DNA of 64,000 bases from Aquilaria yunnanensis (Eukaryota; Streptophyta; Magnoliopsida; Malvales; Thymelaeaceae), in NCBI GenBank assembly GCA_039654915.1, contig CM077595.1, forward strand, positions 85,601,501 to 85,665,500, given 5' to 3'. A program made the translations under genes and the position numbers. Shown in pieces: positions 48,129 to 61,918 of the stretch (its first letter is position 1; each line of letters opens with the position of its first letter). A model generated the notes under the pieces. It saw only the letters and a list, made by a program, of their open reading frames with translations, ran no database searches and was not told the DNA's origin.

Positions 48129-49396
48129 TAAAATTTATGTGGTTATTTGATAGAAAACCTTTTGAAATGGGATCCGCACTTAATTCTGCCTAACTGATTT
48201 CCTTTAAATTGCAGCAATTCTTCTATTTACCTTTTCTTCCTTTTTGGGCATCTTACTAGCCTGTGCATGAAGACCTATTTTTGGCCCAGAAGACAAGTCC
48301 TTGCTTGTTTTAGGGCTTTCTTGTTTCAATCCAAATTTTTTCTAGGAACTGAAATAGTTTCTTTATTGCACATGCCCTGGTTATCAGGGGAATCCAAGAC
48401 GTCATTCTTTGAATTAGCCATCTCCCTATTAACAACATTGATAGTATTCCTTTTAAAAACTTAGTTCAAGAGATCCTTTGAGTTATCCACAATTAATTTC
48501 CCAACCACTTCTAGCACATTTTCAAAATTTCAAGATTCTTTTTTTTGAGATTTTCATTCTTGTCACTTTCATCTATGGCACAACCACCATATTCTTCTGG
48601 CGAATAGTTTCCATCTGAGTCAAAATCTGATGAAGAACACTAATTTCTTGAATGATTGGAACAAATAGGATTGAAGGCTAGTATATTTGACTGAAACAAA
48701 TCTTCTAAAACTCAAACAGGGAACAATTTTTCATCTACTTTAGCATAGATCGTTCGGCAAATAAAGTCTGGAAAATTAGTTTTGATTAGGACCTTTTTGA
48801 ATCATAATTTTTTTTATTGCTTGTGGCTGGGTCTACATGATAGATTGATCCCCATAATAAGACAATACTAATGAAAAGCTTATCATTCCAAGCATGAAGT
48901 GGAACTCCTTGAATACACATTTAAATGGGTCTTTTAGATTATAAATTAAAAGTATCTTACATCCTTATTGAAGTGAACCACTAAGCTAGCCACTAGCCTC
49001 CTTTAAATAATAAGGAATTTAGATCTTCAACTGAGTGGCATCCTAATAAAACCTGATTATCAAGAAGGGGCTTGATGGTACATGAAGATAAACCTTCATT
49101 ATCAAAAAAGTTTTGAAAACCTTCAAGAATCTCAACATTCTTTACTTGCACCAAAGCACAACAATTCAACCAGTTTTTCTTTTAAGGATTAGATTTAAAT
49201 TCTACACCTGCTCAATCCTCCTTGGTCTCCCAAATTGGAAGAATGCTTGGCTTTTTTTCTCTCAAAACAACTTCTTTATAACCCATTGAGTGAGTAGCTA
49301 CCTGTTGATGTGCTGAACCTTTTCCTTGATGGTAGTGGCTTGCACTTCTCCAGCTCTCCAACTTATAAAATCTCCATTGTACCTCACTTTGTATGT
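48129..49396 (-). pseudogene. LINE ORF1, middle and C-terminal part (piece 2 of 4)
   Basis: Minus strand. HSMGYKEVVLREKKPS (about 49260) is followed by broken text related to the DUF4283-like region of plant LINE ORF1: GVPLHAWN-like near 48900, LLWGSIYHVDPATSNKK-like with shifts near 48830, then TIYAKVDEKLFPV near 48740. It ends in an acidic Ser-rich linker (SSSDFDSDGNYSPEEYGG, about 48610). Frames are broken throughout. It continues into the endonuclease piece at 30221 once the LTR element is removed, and into the RRM piece at 54862 once the gypsy element is removed. Confidence 0.7.
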
Positions 49397-49874
49397 TGAC
49401 ATAGTGAGAAATGTATTTGATCAAGCAACACACCTAATCAAGAAGGAAAAACAAAAAATCCACTCATAGAGGTAGCAAAAGTCACTAGAATACTTTAATG
49501 TTATTGATAGAATGTCTAATAATGAATTAAGAATGCCTACTTATAGGCTTGCAAAGAAACCATAGCCTTAAATAAACAAAGAAACCAAAAATAATTAGGA
49601 AAGAAAATAGACACAAACTTTAGAAGTCTGGATACACCTAAAAAAATGAATTTTTTACCTGAAAAACATGGTCATAATAATTAAGCCCTTGCAACTTTAT
49701 AGAGTGTAAAATTTCCTTCAAAATGACATATTATAATAGCCATTTTGATGACCACAACAAAAGTTATGGCCTCTGAAAGTTGAAGGTCACAGCAAGACAT
49801 ATTTTCAGGATTTCTTCTTCGGTTTTACATGATTAGCCCGCTCCAAGAACTTATCCACTAGACTTTCCATGTTA
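49397..49874 (-). repeat. 3' LTR of the gypsy element
   Basis: TGACATAGTGAGAAATG...CTTTCCATGTTA, clearly homologous to 54382-54861 and 61919-62391. The minus-strand tract ATACAGGGGGC just inside is the polypurine tract. Confidence 0.85.
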
Positions 49875-49885
49875 GCCCCCTGTAT

Positions 49886-50137
49886 TTAAGAAAAACTCGA
49901 CCTTGAGTAACTTGGAAGGTCTGGGTACAAAGGCTCATCAGAAGAGTCATAAGGGAAAATATCTACCACATTAAACGTCTTGAAAATTCCTATACTATAC
50001 GGGAGATCAATCACATAAGCATTGTTATTAAACTTCTTCATAACCTTATATGGACCATATTTACGTGGCTGCAGCTTGCCATATGTACTTACCAGGAACC
50101 TATCCTTTCGTAGAAGCACCATCACTTGACCACCCAT
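49886..50137 (-). pseudogene. Integrase C-terminal domain (gypsy)
   Basis: 83 codons: [61 protein letters not shown]. This is the GPY/F-type integrase tail, which helps bind DNA or chromatin. Separated from the catalytic core by stops. Confidence 0.8.
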
Positions 50138-50448
50138 CTAAAAAATCTACTCGCGATTATGTTATTCAGCAACTTGCTTATACCTCATGTTTGCCTACTC
50201 TAATTTCTGCTAAACTTTAGCCTAAATATTTTGCCATTATTCTACCATATTATTTTTCAGTCTTACTCTAATTCCAGCCTTCACCAAATCAAGAGTATGC
50301 TAAGGGGTTTTGTGTAAACCACTTAAAAGGGTGACATTCCTGTGGCATAATGAACAACACTATTATAAGCAAATTCTACCTGAGCTAATGCAAGATCCCA
50401 CTACTTAGGCCTTTCTCTACAAATGGTGTGTATCAAATTACCCAGCAT

Positions 50449-50700
50449 TTAATTCACCACCTCTATTTGTTTATCCGTTTGAGGATGGGCAATGTTACTA
50501 AAATTCAAAGAAGAATCAAACATCTTGCACAAATCCCTCGAGAAGTGCCCTAGAAACTTGCTGTCTCGATCTGATGTTATTGTTTTAAGCACCACATGCA
50601 AGTGAACAATGTCCTTGAAGAATAATTCACCAATCCCACTTACATTTGATGTCTTCTTGTAGGCAATAAAATGTTCCATTTTGAAAAACTTGTCCACCAT
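50449..50700 (-). pseudogene. Integrase catalytic core (gypsy)
   Basis: VDKFFKMEHFIAYKKTS (first catalytic D), then TITSDRDSKFLGHF (second D), then NIAHPQTDKQIEVVN with the third catalytic residue (E). Frame is open for 83 codons; upstream zinc-finger text at 50800-50950 is broken. Confidence 0.85.
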
Positions 50701-51443
50701 AACAAATACAAAATTTACCCTTATTTAGGTTTGGGGAAATCCGACAATAAAATCCATAGACAAGTCATTCCAAGTATTATCAAGAGCAGGTAAAAACACA
50801 TACAGACTTGAATTCTAGGATTGTCTCTTCATAGTTTGGCACACATAACACCTTTGCATGAACTTGGATACATTTCTACACATATATAGCCAGTAATAAT
50901 GCTCCTCAACTGTTGCTAAGGTCTTACGTATCCCTATATGTCCAGCTAAGCCTCCACAATGCAAATCTTGACTCACCTTTTTTTCTTAAAGAATTTTTAG
51001 GACTACAAAGTTAATTACCGTATAAGAAAAAACCATCATGAAGATAAAAGTCATCTACGAGTTGTTGTTTGTTGAACTTTTCCTAAATGCAAGAAAAATC
51101 CTCATCAATAGCATCCATTTCCTTCAACTCATCAATTCCAACAATTTGTTATCTCAATGTCACCGATAAATCTACACGCTGACTTAAGGCATCTACAACC
51201 TTATTCTGAACTTTTGCCTCATGCTTAAGCTTAAAAGAGAATTTTTGCAAAAATTAGGACCACCTCACATGAATATCCTTGCTAAATCTTTTCTGACTAT
51301 TCAGGTACTTCAAAGCATCATGGTTAGAATAAATAATAAATTCATGACCAATCAAACGAAGTTCCCATACCCTTAAATCACTCATAATGAAATAGAACTT
51401 GTCATAAGTGGTCTGTTTATGCCTCATATCAGAAAGTTTCTCA

Positions 51444-52330
51444 CTATAATAGGCAACTGGCCTGCGTCATTGAGAATGGGCAACACCAACTCTCATGCCA
51501 CCTTAAAAGAAGCCTCAAAATCTGGAAAGGTAAGAATGGCGTGGTGCATAACTTCTCCTTCAACAAGGCAAAGCTTACCTCTACCTTCTCACCCCAATGA
51601 AACTTTCTTTTCTTCAGGCACTCTATATTAAAGGCAGCAATACTACTAAAATTTGAATAAACCGCTTGTAGAAAATGGCCAACCCATGAAAGCTCCAAAC
51701 TTCAGAAACTGTCTTCAGTGTAGGCCACTCTTTAATTGCCCAAATCTTGGCTTCATCCACCTGAATCCTCTCTACATTGATTACATAGCCCAAAAATAAT
51801 ATTTTGCTAGTTATAAAGTTACACTTCTTCAAGTTCATATATAATTTATTCTCCTACAAAATTATGAGTACTTGGCATAGATGTGATACATGTCCTTCTT
51901 CTGAACAACTATAAATCAAGATATCATCAAAATATATGACAATAAAACTCCCAATAAATAGTTTTGATACCTGATTCATCATATTTATAAATATGATCAA
52001 AACATTAGCAAGACCAAATGACATGACTAGTCACTCATACAACCCATCCTTGGTATTGAACACTATTTTCACTGATCTATAGGTCAAATTCTGATATGAT
52101 AATACCCGCTCCTGAGATCAATTTTAGAAAACACTAACGACCTATGAATCTAACATGTCATCCAATTGGGGTATAGGAAATCTGTAGCCAACAGTAATTT
52201 TATTGATGGCCCAGCTATTAGTACACATCATCCAACTCCCAACTGACTTAGGTGTCAACAAAGCAGGAGCTGCACACAGACTTATACTCTCTCGGATATA
52301 TCCTTTGCGCAACAACTCTTCCACCTTCTC
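51444..52330 (-). pseudogene. Reverse transcriptase and start of RNase H (gypsy)
   Basis: 52324-52142: [33 protein letters not shown]. About 51950-51905: FIVIYFDDILIYS with the catalytic YFDD. 51838-51640: NLKKCNFITSKILFLGYV, VDEAKIWAIKEWPTLK, FHGLAIFYKRFI. Then FHWGEKVEVSFALLKEKL opens the RNase H connection. Several stops; catalytic motif intact. Confidence 0.85.
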
Positions 52331-52949
52331 CTCAATATCTCACACTTATTCGAGTTCATTGGGTAATGAGGCAATTTGGGAAAACTTGTTCTAGGAATCA
52401 GATCAATATTATGTTAAATGTCTCTAATCGATGGAAGTCCATTAGGCAACTCCTCTGGCATCGCATCCTGAAATTCCTATAACAGTGCTTGAATTGCTTT
52501 TGAAACTTTTTTTGCTTGTGACTCCGAAATAGGGATGACCTGTCTCACTACCAAAGTGAAAAATCTCATGGCCTTCTTTATTGCTGCAAAAAATTCCCAT
52601 TCATAATATGTAAAGGTAAGAAAAGTCAACTCCTTTACTTTAGAAGTTTTGGGCCAGGAGCATTTTTTCTGTTGTAGATGAACCACAAACTTCTTTCTTC
52701 ATTTTCTCCAACCTATACATGTTATCCCGTCCATTATGCTGTGCTATAACATCATACTTCCATGGTCACCCAAATAACAAGTGACAAGCATCCATATTTA
52801 CAACATTAAAATAAACTTCATCTCGATACTGACCAATGGAAAAAAGTATCTCCCAGCGTTCGATCACCTAAATCTTGTTTTCCAATCTAATCTATCCGAT
52901 CATGTAAAGGTCTTGATGCTTCTTAGTTTTCAATCCCAACCATCGCACG

Positions 52950-54020
52950 ATGCCTTACTAATGATATTTTTGCAACTCTCACTATCAATAATCATATCAA
53001 GTAATTGATCAATAATTGTGCACCGAGTATGAAACAAATTGATGGCGTTGGGTTTGGTCTTCTTGTTTGGGAGCCAGCAATAACTTTTGTATCATATAAT
53101 TTTCCCACTCATCACCATATTCCTCTTTGCTTCCATATTCTTCTTTTTCCTCGTTAGGTCCGTAAATGATCTCCTCATCCTTCTTAGCAACAACATTAAT
53201 ATTTCGAAGTAGACATTTGTTGGATAGATGCCCAGGCTACCAATAATGATAACAGACATTAGGTGCTAGTCTTAGGAAGTAGTTTGTCATTTTTTAAGAT
53301 TTTTTATTCTCTCTGACCTTCTGCTTCCCCGCTACCTTTTCCACTTAATAACGATTCGTTCACAGAGCAAGTTCTGATAACACCTTCACCTTCTCAATCG
53401 AATTACCTAATCCCTATCCTAGGAAATTTCTGCGAGAGAATTCCTATCTCTCCCTTTCCTAGATCAAAAGCTCTACCATCAATGCTAAATTCTGAGCTTC
53501 AGCAAAAGTTTGCACTGGTAAAATCCAAATTTCCTCCCAAAGTACAGGTTTCAATCCATCTAAAAATCATGAAATCATTAGCTCTTCCATCTCTCCCAGG
53601 TCATTACATTAAGACAGTTACATAAATTCTGTCATGTAATCCTAGATTGATTGCGACCCTTGTCGACACCACTGGTATCAATGAAATATGATCTATTCAT
53701 GGTCTAGGGGTAGAAAATCATCTCCAAATCATTTTCATCATGTCATCTTTTTTTTTTTTATCTTATCTCACCAAGCAAAAATTGCTCCCTTCAATCTGCA
53801 AGCCACCAGCTTTACTTTTCTCTCCGTTAGGAACTCATGATACTTAAAGCATCGCTCGACTTCTGCTATCCAATCAAGAACACCCTCAATACTAAAATCT
53901 CCATTGAAGGTAGGGATATCCACCCTAAACCTGAAATCTCCATCACAACCTCCTACATCCTGATCTCTAAAATCCATCATAAGAATGATAGTCATCATCC
54001 GACTCAGAAGCACTATCGTT
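52950..54020 (-). pseudogene. Gag and protease (gypsy)
   Basis: 54013-53768 reads FRFRVDIPTFNGDFSIEGV and LDWIAEVERCFKYHEF, then VKLVACRLKGAIFAW, a gag core. A degenerate CCHC knuckle (CYHYW, stop, PGHLSNKC) is near 53240. IIDSESCKNIISKA near 52985 is the protease active site with G changed to E. Non-functional. Confidence 0.8.
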
Positions 54021-54363
54021 GATAATATGTCTCCAACCTCAAGTAATTATCCGACTCAGAAGCACTATCGTTGATAATATGTCTCTGACCTCGAGCAAGA
54101 ACATGTCTTCAAATAATGCAGCCTGGGGTGGGTTCTTCCTTGGCACATTGCCTATCTTCATCCCTACCCCTGTTGGTAAGAAGATTAAGGGCACCAAGTC
54201 TCTCTATGATCTTTTTGAAGCATACCTCTAAATAATCTTTTAATTTTTGGGCAATTTGATGCTTCATCTCCCATAGCACGTCCCCTAGGTCCTCTAACCT
54301 AGGGTTTTTAGTAACACGTTATCCATTCTTGCTACCATCACCAACCATGGAGTAGGTAATTCA

Positions 54364-54379
54364 ACTTGCTCTAATACCA
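54364..54379 (-). promoter_or_regulatory. Primer binding site (tRNA-Met type)
   Basis: Minus strand TGGTATTAGAGCAAGT, one base off the canonical TGGTATCAGAGC core, two bases from the LTR end. Confidence 0.8.
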
Positions 54380-54381
54380 CC

Positions 54382-54861
54382 TGACATGGTGAAAAATGTA
54401 ATTGATCAAGCAACATGCTTAATTAATAAAGGAAAATCAGAAATCCACTCATAAAGATAGAAAAAGCCATTAGAATACTTCAATATTATTGATAGCATGT
54501 CTAATAATAACATAGGTGGGCCTATTTATAGGCTTACTAGGAAACCCTAGTCCTAAATAAATAAAGAAACCTAAAATAACTAGGAAACAAAATTGACATA
54601 AAATTTAGATGCCCCAGATACCCCTCAAAATGATGGATTTTTCACCCAAAATGATGGATTTTATGGTCATATACGAAAAACACCTTCTAGAGTGTGAAAT
54701 TTTCTTTAAAATGACATATTATAATAGTCATTCTGACAACTGTAGTAAAAGTTATGACCTCCAAAAGTTTAGAATTGTGTAAGACCTATTTTTGGGATTT
54801 CTTCTTTGAGTTTGTATGATTAGCCTCCTCTAATAACTCGTCTACTAGAGGCTCCATGTCA
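54382..54861 (-). repeat. 5' LTR of the gypsy element
   Basis: TGACATGGTGAAAAATG...GCTCCATGTCA on the plus strand. Confidence 0.85.
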
Positions 54862-55250
54862 TTTGCATTCAACATGAATGACCCTATCAAACTTTCTTTT
54901 AATCTTGATTCTAACTTAACAGAAGCCACATCCTTTTAGAAGCTCACAACGCTGAAACAAAAGCTTGCCCCTGTTCTCCTTGATGACACAAACACATTCA
55001 AAATTGTACCATATCTTTAAAAATCCTGACACAAATTCTTAGGTGTCCAGCCATCACAAAAGTTGGAAAAGAAGAATGACTTTGAGACTAAATTTAGACT
55101 TTTCCATTCGTCACTTTGCTTACCTTTATACCAACAATCTTGACCTAAAAAGCTACTCTTACCTTGAACTCTCACACATTCTCACTCTCTAGCTCTTTCT
55201 TGCATTCTCAATCTCTACACTGGTGTGATTTCTTTAGTTTTGTAGTGACT
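54862..55250 (-). pseudogene. LINE ORF1, N-terminal RRM-like part (piece 1 of 4)
   Basis: Minus strand: SFFFSNFCDGWTPKNL, then RYGTILNVFVSSRRT, then KLESRLKESLIGSFMLN, with stops between. This is the RNA-recognition-motif head of plant LINE ORF1 proteins. It continues at 49396 after removal of the gypsy element. The LINE 5' UTR probably lies at 55100-55250. Confidence 0.75.
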
Positions 55251-58200
55251 TATATTAGGTAGCAAGCTGGACTCTATCTTAGAATTTATGATTATTCTCT
55301 AGGGCCATCCATTAATTTTTCAGTAGTCAAACTCAGTTTCAAAAAAGTGATATTATGTGTGGGTGTGTGTGTGTATGTTAAGTGTTCCTTAATACTTTAT
55401 GTTACTACTCTGAGTATTTAAATACAGTGATCAATTTTAGTGAGCTCAAGCCCCAGGCAGTCCATGTCCTGTAGGCCAAGCAGAACATGTGCAATATGTT
55501 TACCCAAGTGGCCCTCTTGGTCATTATGCAAATATGTGTATATTGGTCTAACCATCACACACATATTCACATACAATTTCATCTAGAAGTAATGATGACA
55601 ATGAAATTCTTTATTCCTGGCCAATATGAAATTTGAGTAAAATCCCCAAGTGCATGTACAATCATATGCACACATGATGCTAGTGGTTCGCATTTTTTTT
55701 TCCAAACTTTCACACCATGTCCAACTCAAATTCTACTCGTGTTCTCTTGTGCCCTAAAGGTTTTAAACCCTTTAATACCCTTAAACCTTCATAGGGAAAC
55801 ATGTTTGAAACATTAAATCCATCTAAGTTTACAATTATGGATTTTACACTTAACCAGGTAAAAATGACCATATGAACAGTGCTCAGCAAAATCAGCTAAT
55901 TTTGACAGCCCATAACTCTGGCTACAGTGTACCAAATCCAGTTATTCAAAATCCAATTTATTCCTCTTAAAGTTTTCTAAGTGTGGTCAAAATTTCATAA
56001 CCAAATTATTTATGTACAGAAAGTTATGGCAGCTGGAGTATAGGGTACCAAATTTTAGCCACTATTGACCATTATGCCCATACAACATTTCATAATATTC
56101 ATACACTTCATTTCCAGGTGCAAAACCCACTTGTTAGTGTCCATATATATCTTACACACATGGAAAAACCATTCTTCTGAATTTAGAGCTCTTCTAACCA
56201 TCATTCATAAAAATTCCATAAAAACAGCCCATAAACACCATATGGGCAGCATTGTATGCACACTTCAAACCAGACTCCATTGATCCATATATTCTTCTCA
56301 CACTACACGTACAACATACCTAAATTATTTACATGCATTTATGCACCGCATACATGACAATAACTTAGTTAATATGTACACTAAGCTTCTTGGAGAACTT
56401 CAAAAGCACTAAGTACTCTAGAAACTTGAAGAGACCAACTGCTGCGTAAGGAAAAAAGTACCATTACTAAAAATAGCTAATGTTCTCTCAAAATCATGAA
56501 ACTTTCTAGTTTACAACTAAACATATGAAAGTTAATATACCTGAAATTTCACAGAGAAATTCAAACGACAGCAATTATTTTGAATGCTCTCTTTCATGTG
56601 CTCCTGAAATGAACAAAAAGGCGGTAAGTCTCTTTGAAGAAACTTAGTAAGGGGTTATCATTAGAAACTTGAATTCCCAGTAATATACCTGAAATCCAAA
56701 AACATAAAAACATAAAAACAAAGCATATATACAAAAATATAGCCATCCAAATGCACAAACAAATAGAACACAATCAAATGCAATGCTGGCAGCAATACAT
56801 CATTAGGGTTAGTCCATAAACAATCAAATAAACAATATGTAATCACTATGGCAGCCCTTCTCAAGCTAATGCTTGGTCTTAGGAGGTTAATTGGTCTTAT
56901 TTAGTACTAACTTGAGCTCTCAAAACCCCTATAAACACTGTCATCTTAGTGCATGAAAAACAGTAAAGCTGGAACCTTGTTCATGCATTCCCCCTTAACC
57001 CATACTTGGTTCCTTGAGTTTTTTGCTCTTTTCCAAGCATGGCAATAGCTTCATGGATGCTTGATCATCATCTTAAGACAGTAAACAACCATGAAACATG
57101 AAGATAAAACCCTTACCTAAGCTATGAAGGCTGAAATCTTCAAGAGATACACAATAAACCTGAAAATTAGGGTTTTTCTCTTTCTTGTTACATTCGATTG
57201 CCTTCCTTTATGATTTCTTAGGAGATTAAGCTATGATGGCTATGGAAGCTTATGGAGGAGCTAAGGAATAGGTTGTGCCTGGTGGGGGACAAAAATGGGG
57301 GGAAAATGGCAAGAAATCAAGATATTTTACTTGACTTGATTAGTTTAGCCTTAACCCTCACTTAGGTCACTATAAGTATATCTTACGCAAAGAATTTTTG
57401 GCTAATCTTTAGCCCATCTTTTTGACCTTAAAACCTGGAAATAAAAGGCTAGGACAATGCTAGAAATGGCCACCTTTGACTCTTGTCAAAAATCATCTCA
57501 TCCTTAAGTTATTTTTGTGAACAATTGTACACCTAATTGTCCTAGGTTCTTAAATAATAGCTTTTGTTTCCTTTATGAAATTCAGCCTCCAAAAATTGCT
57601 TCCATACCCTTCAAATCCTTCCAAAATCTCTCTTTTAGAGTTGTACAATTGAGTGCCCAAGTCTTGAAATTTTGCAATAAGACCTATAGATTACTTGTAA
57701 AACAAGCAATTTTTTAGGGCTCCCTTTAGTACCAAGTAACCATTGTAATCTTTTAGGGATGTGTAGATTATTCACTTTACCCCTCACATTTCATTCACTA
57801 TGGTGAAAATTACGCTATATAATGGTTTATAATCATTATGCCTTTATAATGTAATTTTCCCATTTGTTGAGGTGATAACACTTTATTCTGTAGTCTCAAC
57901 TTTTAATGGGATTGTCCTAGCCCCCCATTCCAGGTGAAAAAAAGGACACTTGTCTCTCACAATGGCCAGGGTTCGAAACCATTCCCCCTCTCCTAATCTG
58001 AAACAATATGACTAATGCTGGTTTGGTTGCGTTTGATCCTGAAAAAGCAGACATTTTCCTTGTCCTTTATACTATATAAATACTTTCTCAAACTTTGTAG
58101 TTGTATACTTGATTTTGAATACATAGAAAAAAAATTTAATGGGATTGAGACATAGGGTGTATATATTGACATTTATAAAAAATTGATTATAAATAATTAT

Positions 58201-58546
58201 CTTGATATTTATATATTTGATCAAAATAAATGTAGAGATAATGGCCTAGTTGGAAACAACAAAGAATGATGGGAGGGACGGCAGAAGGGAATGGATTAAA
58301 GGAGAAGATGTGTGTTATTAGGGTTTGGAACCATAAGTTAGTATAACTTTTTAGCGACCCGCTACAATTGTCTTTAAAAGTACTACTCCATGTATGATTT
58401 CAATTTCTAGGTATAATTAAGAGATGGTATGATTTTTCCCATAAGAAACATTATAAGGTGGTGTCCATTTAATTCGGATGTATAATGTTACATGTTTCGT
58501 TTAGTAATGGTGTGTTATGCAATTCGGTTGGATAGTGATCAAAATA
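55251..58546. other. Long stretch without recognised gene
   Basis: No domain-bearing frame. A GTGTGGGTGTGTGTGTGTATG run is at 55355-55375. The part at 55840-56000 (GAACAGTGCTC, TGACAGCCCATAACTC) resembles non-coding LTR sequence of large gypsy elements, but no LTR borders were found. GGGTTCGAAACC at 57968 looks like an isolated tRNA/SINE B-box. Confidence 0.4.
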
Positions 58547-58777
58547 CTCCCTCCATCTCAAAAGTTTCGATACATTTGACTTTTTGTTATTTTTTATTTA
58601 ACTTTATTCATATTATTGTTTGTTAGAAAAAATAAAAAAAATATATTTAGAAACTACATATCTTGAATTATCATTCATATACAAAGATTTCTTATTTATA
58701 TATTAAAATGTTAAAAATAAAAAATCCTAGATTAATTGCCAAAAACAAATGAAGCAAAACTTTTGAGATAGGGCAAG
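58547..58777. mobile_element. Stowaway-type MITE
   Basis: CTCCCTCCATCTCAAAAGTTT at the left and AAACTTTTGAGATAGGGCAAG at the right (20 bases compared), flanked by TA on both sides (58545-58546, 58778-58779). A Tc1/mariner-derived MITE, 231 bp. Confidence 0.9.
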
Positions 58778-59023
58778 TATTTATTAGTAAAGGACAGTCA
58801 TCTAATAAAAAAAACTTTTTAAAATTTATTATATTTTTAAAAGATTACCCCAAAATATCAAACATCTATGAGGTAGAGTGGTAAGAGGTTCATTTTACTT
58901 AAGTAAGTCTGGGATTCAAGCATTGTAAATGGAGAAAGATACTTTAGGAGAGCTTACCCTCGAAAGGGTTTTAACTTGGCTCCACTGAAAAATTGTCAGA
59001 GTTAATGTAGCCACTGAACATCT

Positions 59024-60440
59024 TGTTGGGTTTCGGGAGCCAAACAGCGCAGCGGAATTTAACCGAAACCCTCCAGGATCCAAGTGAAACAGGGTAAATC
59101 GGGTGTTCAAAAATTTTCATACCTAATTTTCGGTTGAGATCTCTCACTCAACTGTAGAGTCGAATCACAAAACCTGAACAGTTGACGTGTTCAAGCTCTC
59201 TATGGTGTCCACACGAGCTTCTCGGGATCACCACGCTTCCACCACGTCCCGACAGATGCATTTCTCTTGCGCTCGCAGTGCTAGCTTGCGTCCTCGAAGG
59301 AATTGCAAGAGAATAGTGCGGCTGTCCTTTTGGGAGGCTAGGGCAAGGAGACCTGCAAATTTCTCACTAGAAGTTGTATTTATAGTGAGACTCAACTTCC
59401 AAGCCTAATAGGTTTCAAAGCCCTAATCCAATTAGGCTTTAATTTCATGCTTAATAATGGCTCAACTATTGGGCCCATTATTAATACGAAATTATTGTGA
59501 AACCAAAACCCAAATTATTAGCCCATGCACTCTAATGATCCAAATAGCTCTATGTGTGTGACCCAATAGGCTCTTATCACGTTGGCAATGATCATAAATC
59601 ACATTTATGATCACAAGCAATGAACGGTGTCTAGTAACACATCATTGCTACCCAAGTGACAAGATTGTCGATAATTCGACTAAACTTTTATGATCATCAC
59701 CGATATATGTCATTGTCCCTTTGTCCAAGATATCAAGACTAAGCACGAGATATGGAATGTGTCACTCTCGTATAGCCCAATCTTTGGTTTCTTGATTACC
59801 GAGTAGACCAACTTAAATTGATGACATTGATATCGTATATCAACTCATCCGAGCATGACCCTGTATTTTTCTAAGTCTTACTCTATCAAGGGGCCCGAAG
59901 ATATCACTCCCGTTACATAGGAGGGACAAATCTCATCTTGATCATACAAATCCCTCCGCATGATATGTGACATACCCAATGACCTTCTTCAAGTTCACTC
60001 AGTTACGAGCAACAAAAGAAAGTATCAAAGTATGTGACTCACATGTAGGGAACCTTGATGATTTTAGGTTTAAGGACTACATATACCATGATCACTATGA
60101 GAATCACTTATGACACTTATATAACGATCCATGTAGTGTTCTCATGGTAGGTCGGTCCAATACACAAGTTCTCCAACTTGTACCCATATGTAGACTACAT
60201 ATCTCATATTAGTCTCCACATATGCTAGTCGTTATGTATTATTGCAACCCGTTCCACAATAATACTAGACCAGGGAGGTTTAAGAATATCATTATTCTAG
60301 GGTTATAATTATGTTTATTACGTTACGCAGAAATAAAATAACAAACATAATTACTGAATTAATGCCTCAATAAAATATCATGACTCAATGTGTAAAAAAT
60401 ACAATCATCTCATGATTGGCTTTTGGGCACAACACTAACA
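59024..60440 (-). mobile_element. Solo LTR, probably Ty1/copia
   Basis: 1,417 bp with TG...CA borders (TGTTGGGTTTCGG ... AACACTAACA on plus) and perfect CATCT duplications at 59019-59023 and 60441-60445. The minus-strand start TGTTAGTGTTGTGCCCAAAA is a type common in plant copia LTRs. No internal coding region remains, so the element was lost by LTR-LTR recombination. A short GC-richer frame (59187-59408) is not a gene. Confidence 0.9.
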
Positions 60441-60445
60441 CATCT

Positions 60446-61913
60446 AGGGTTCTAGGACCAAAAATTAAAGATTGTGAGATACTAGGGGTCTTGGACCAAA
60501 AGAAAATACTTTGTAACCAATAGCCTTTTTATATTTTCTTATATTGGTAAGGAGAACCACTGTGAGATCGATTTTCAACGTTGTGACAAAATTCATAAAT
60601 TCTAGAGTATTACCAAGTAATTAAAACAAGGGAACACTAAATATACTAATTAACAGGTATACAAAAGTTCCTCTTACTAAATGATGGCAGGAGATAATTG
60701 GATTGTCAGATCTTTTAGAAAGAGAATAGTAAAAGTATTAGTATATGTATTTGTACTTTTAAGTCGTTTTCAAATGTTTTTTTTTCTATTAATTATACTT
60801 TCTTTTTTATGTAAGCGTAGAGCAGTTTTTTTTTCTTTTTTACAATCAGAAAGGAAGTTAAAAATTATAATTCAAATAAGTCCTAAGAATTTGAGTTGCT
60901 ACCATATGAGCACAATTATCTATTGTACTCTTTGCTACTAGGAAAGTGAAACGATCAAAGAATCTTGCTAGCGAACGAATATGTTGAACAGTATCAGCCA
61001 ATTCTAAAAGTAAAGCAGTTATATAAGTACTTTTATGCATCTACCTTTCTAGTTTCTACAAATGAAAATGCACATTTCAATAGCCGAAAGAATAGTTATA
61101 GATGATTAACAAGCGTGAATATAACAACTCAAGCTTGGCACATAACGAGAATTATATAGTTTGAGAAAATTGTGTAAACGTACTGCTTCGTAGCCTTGTC
61201 CTGTATTATTGGAGAAAAATCTAGTAGCTAGGCGGAATCAAGATTCAATGCTAATGCTAGTTTTTTTTTTTTTTTGGTAATCAGAATAGAATGCGGCTGC
61301 TAGTTTATGCATAAACTAATTCCTACTCGTTTTAATCTTATTTGTTGTTTATTATTATTCTTCTTCTTCTTCTTCTTCTTTTTTAATTCAAAAGTATCAT
61401 TATAAATGTAGAGGGAAAGAATATACTATTACCTATTATTACTGTTAATTAGGAGATTTTCACTCTCCATCTTTCGTATGGATTACAAACATATCTTCAA
61501 GATAAGTTGTTCTTGGGCAGATTGGTATAACTCCTCGTTTATGTTGTAAAAACTGGGCTTAAATAGTGCAGGTTTCATTTGCAGAGGAATATGCAGTCTA
61601 CATAAGCTCTGATTGGCGTATTAGTTATATTACTTGTGCTTAACTCCTTGTTGACATGTTTGTACCCTGTTCCTTTCTTTAATAAAAGTTTTTTCTTGCA
61701 GTTCAAGAAAAAAAACTGAGGAAAGCGGAATATCAGCTTTTTAAAATGTCAACTAAACCAGTTTATTTGTGGCATTGTGTAAGAAGTGGAACTCTGAACT
61801 TACCCATGTATTCCCTTGGACCTTAGCCATTATACAGAAGGCTTGGGACTTTGTCATTTATTCTATAAACCGTTTCTACTCCATTTCTATAACTTTGATA
61901 TATGTTAGTGTTA
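60446..61913. other. Intergenic, no gene recognised
   Basis: AT-rich. A T run is at 61260-61275 and a (TTC)n tract at about 61360-61381. The text CCCTGTTCCTTTCTTTAATA followed by an A run (about 61667-61716) looks like the 3' end of a LINE, but no coding part is adjacent. Confidence 0.4.
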
Positions 61914-61918
61914 CCTTA

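Larger units (their letters stand above)
49397..54861 (-). mobile_element. Decayed Ty3/gypsy element, short LTRs, minus strand
   Basis: 5,465 bp with LTRs of about 480 bp. Order on the minus strand: 5' LTR (54861-54382), PBS, gag, protease, RT, RNase H, integrase, polypurine tract, 3' LTR (49874-49397). Size, tRNA-Met primer site and integrase C terminus suit a small chromovirus-type gypsy; the exact clade is not settled. Inserted in the LINE ORF1. Flanks TTTGC (right) and TTTGT a few bases outside the left LTR suggest a blurred duplication. Confidence 0.85.

Noticed and set aside
60681..60941. 86-codon frame
   Set aside because: Low-complexity hydrophobic translation of AT-rich sequence, without domain or neighbours supporting it.
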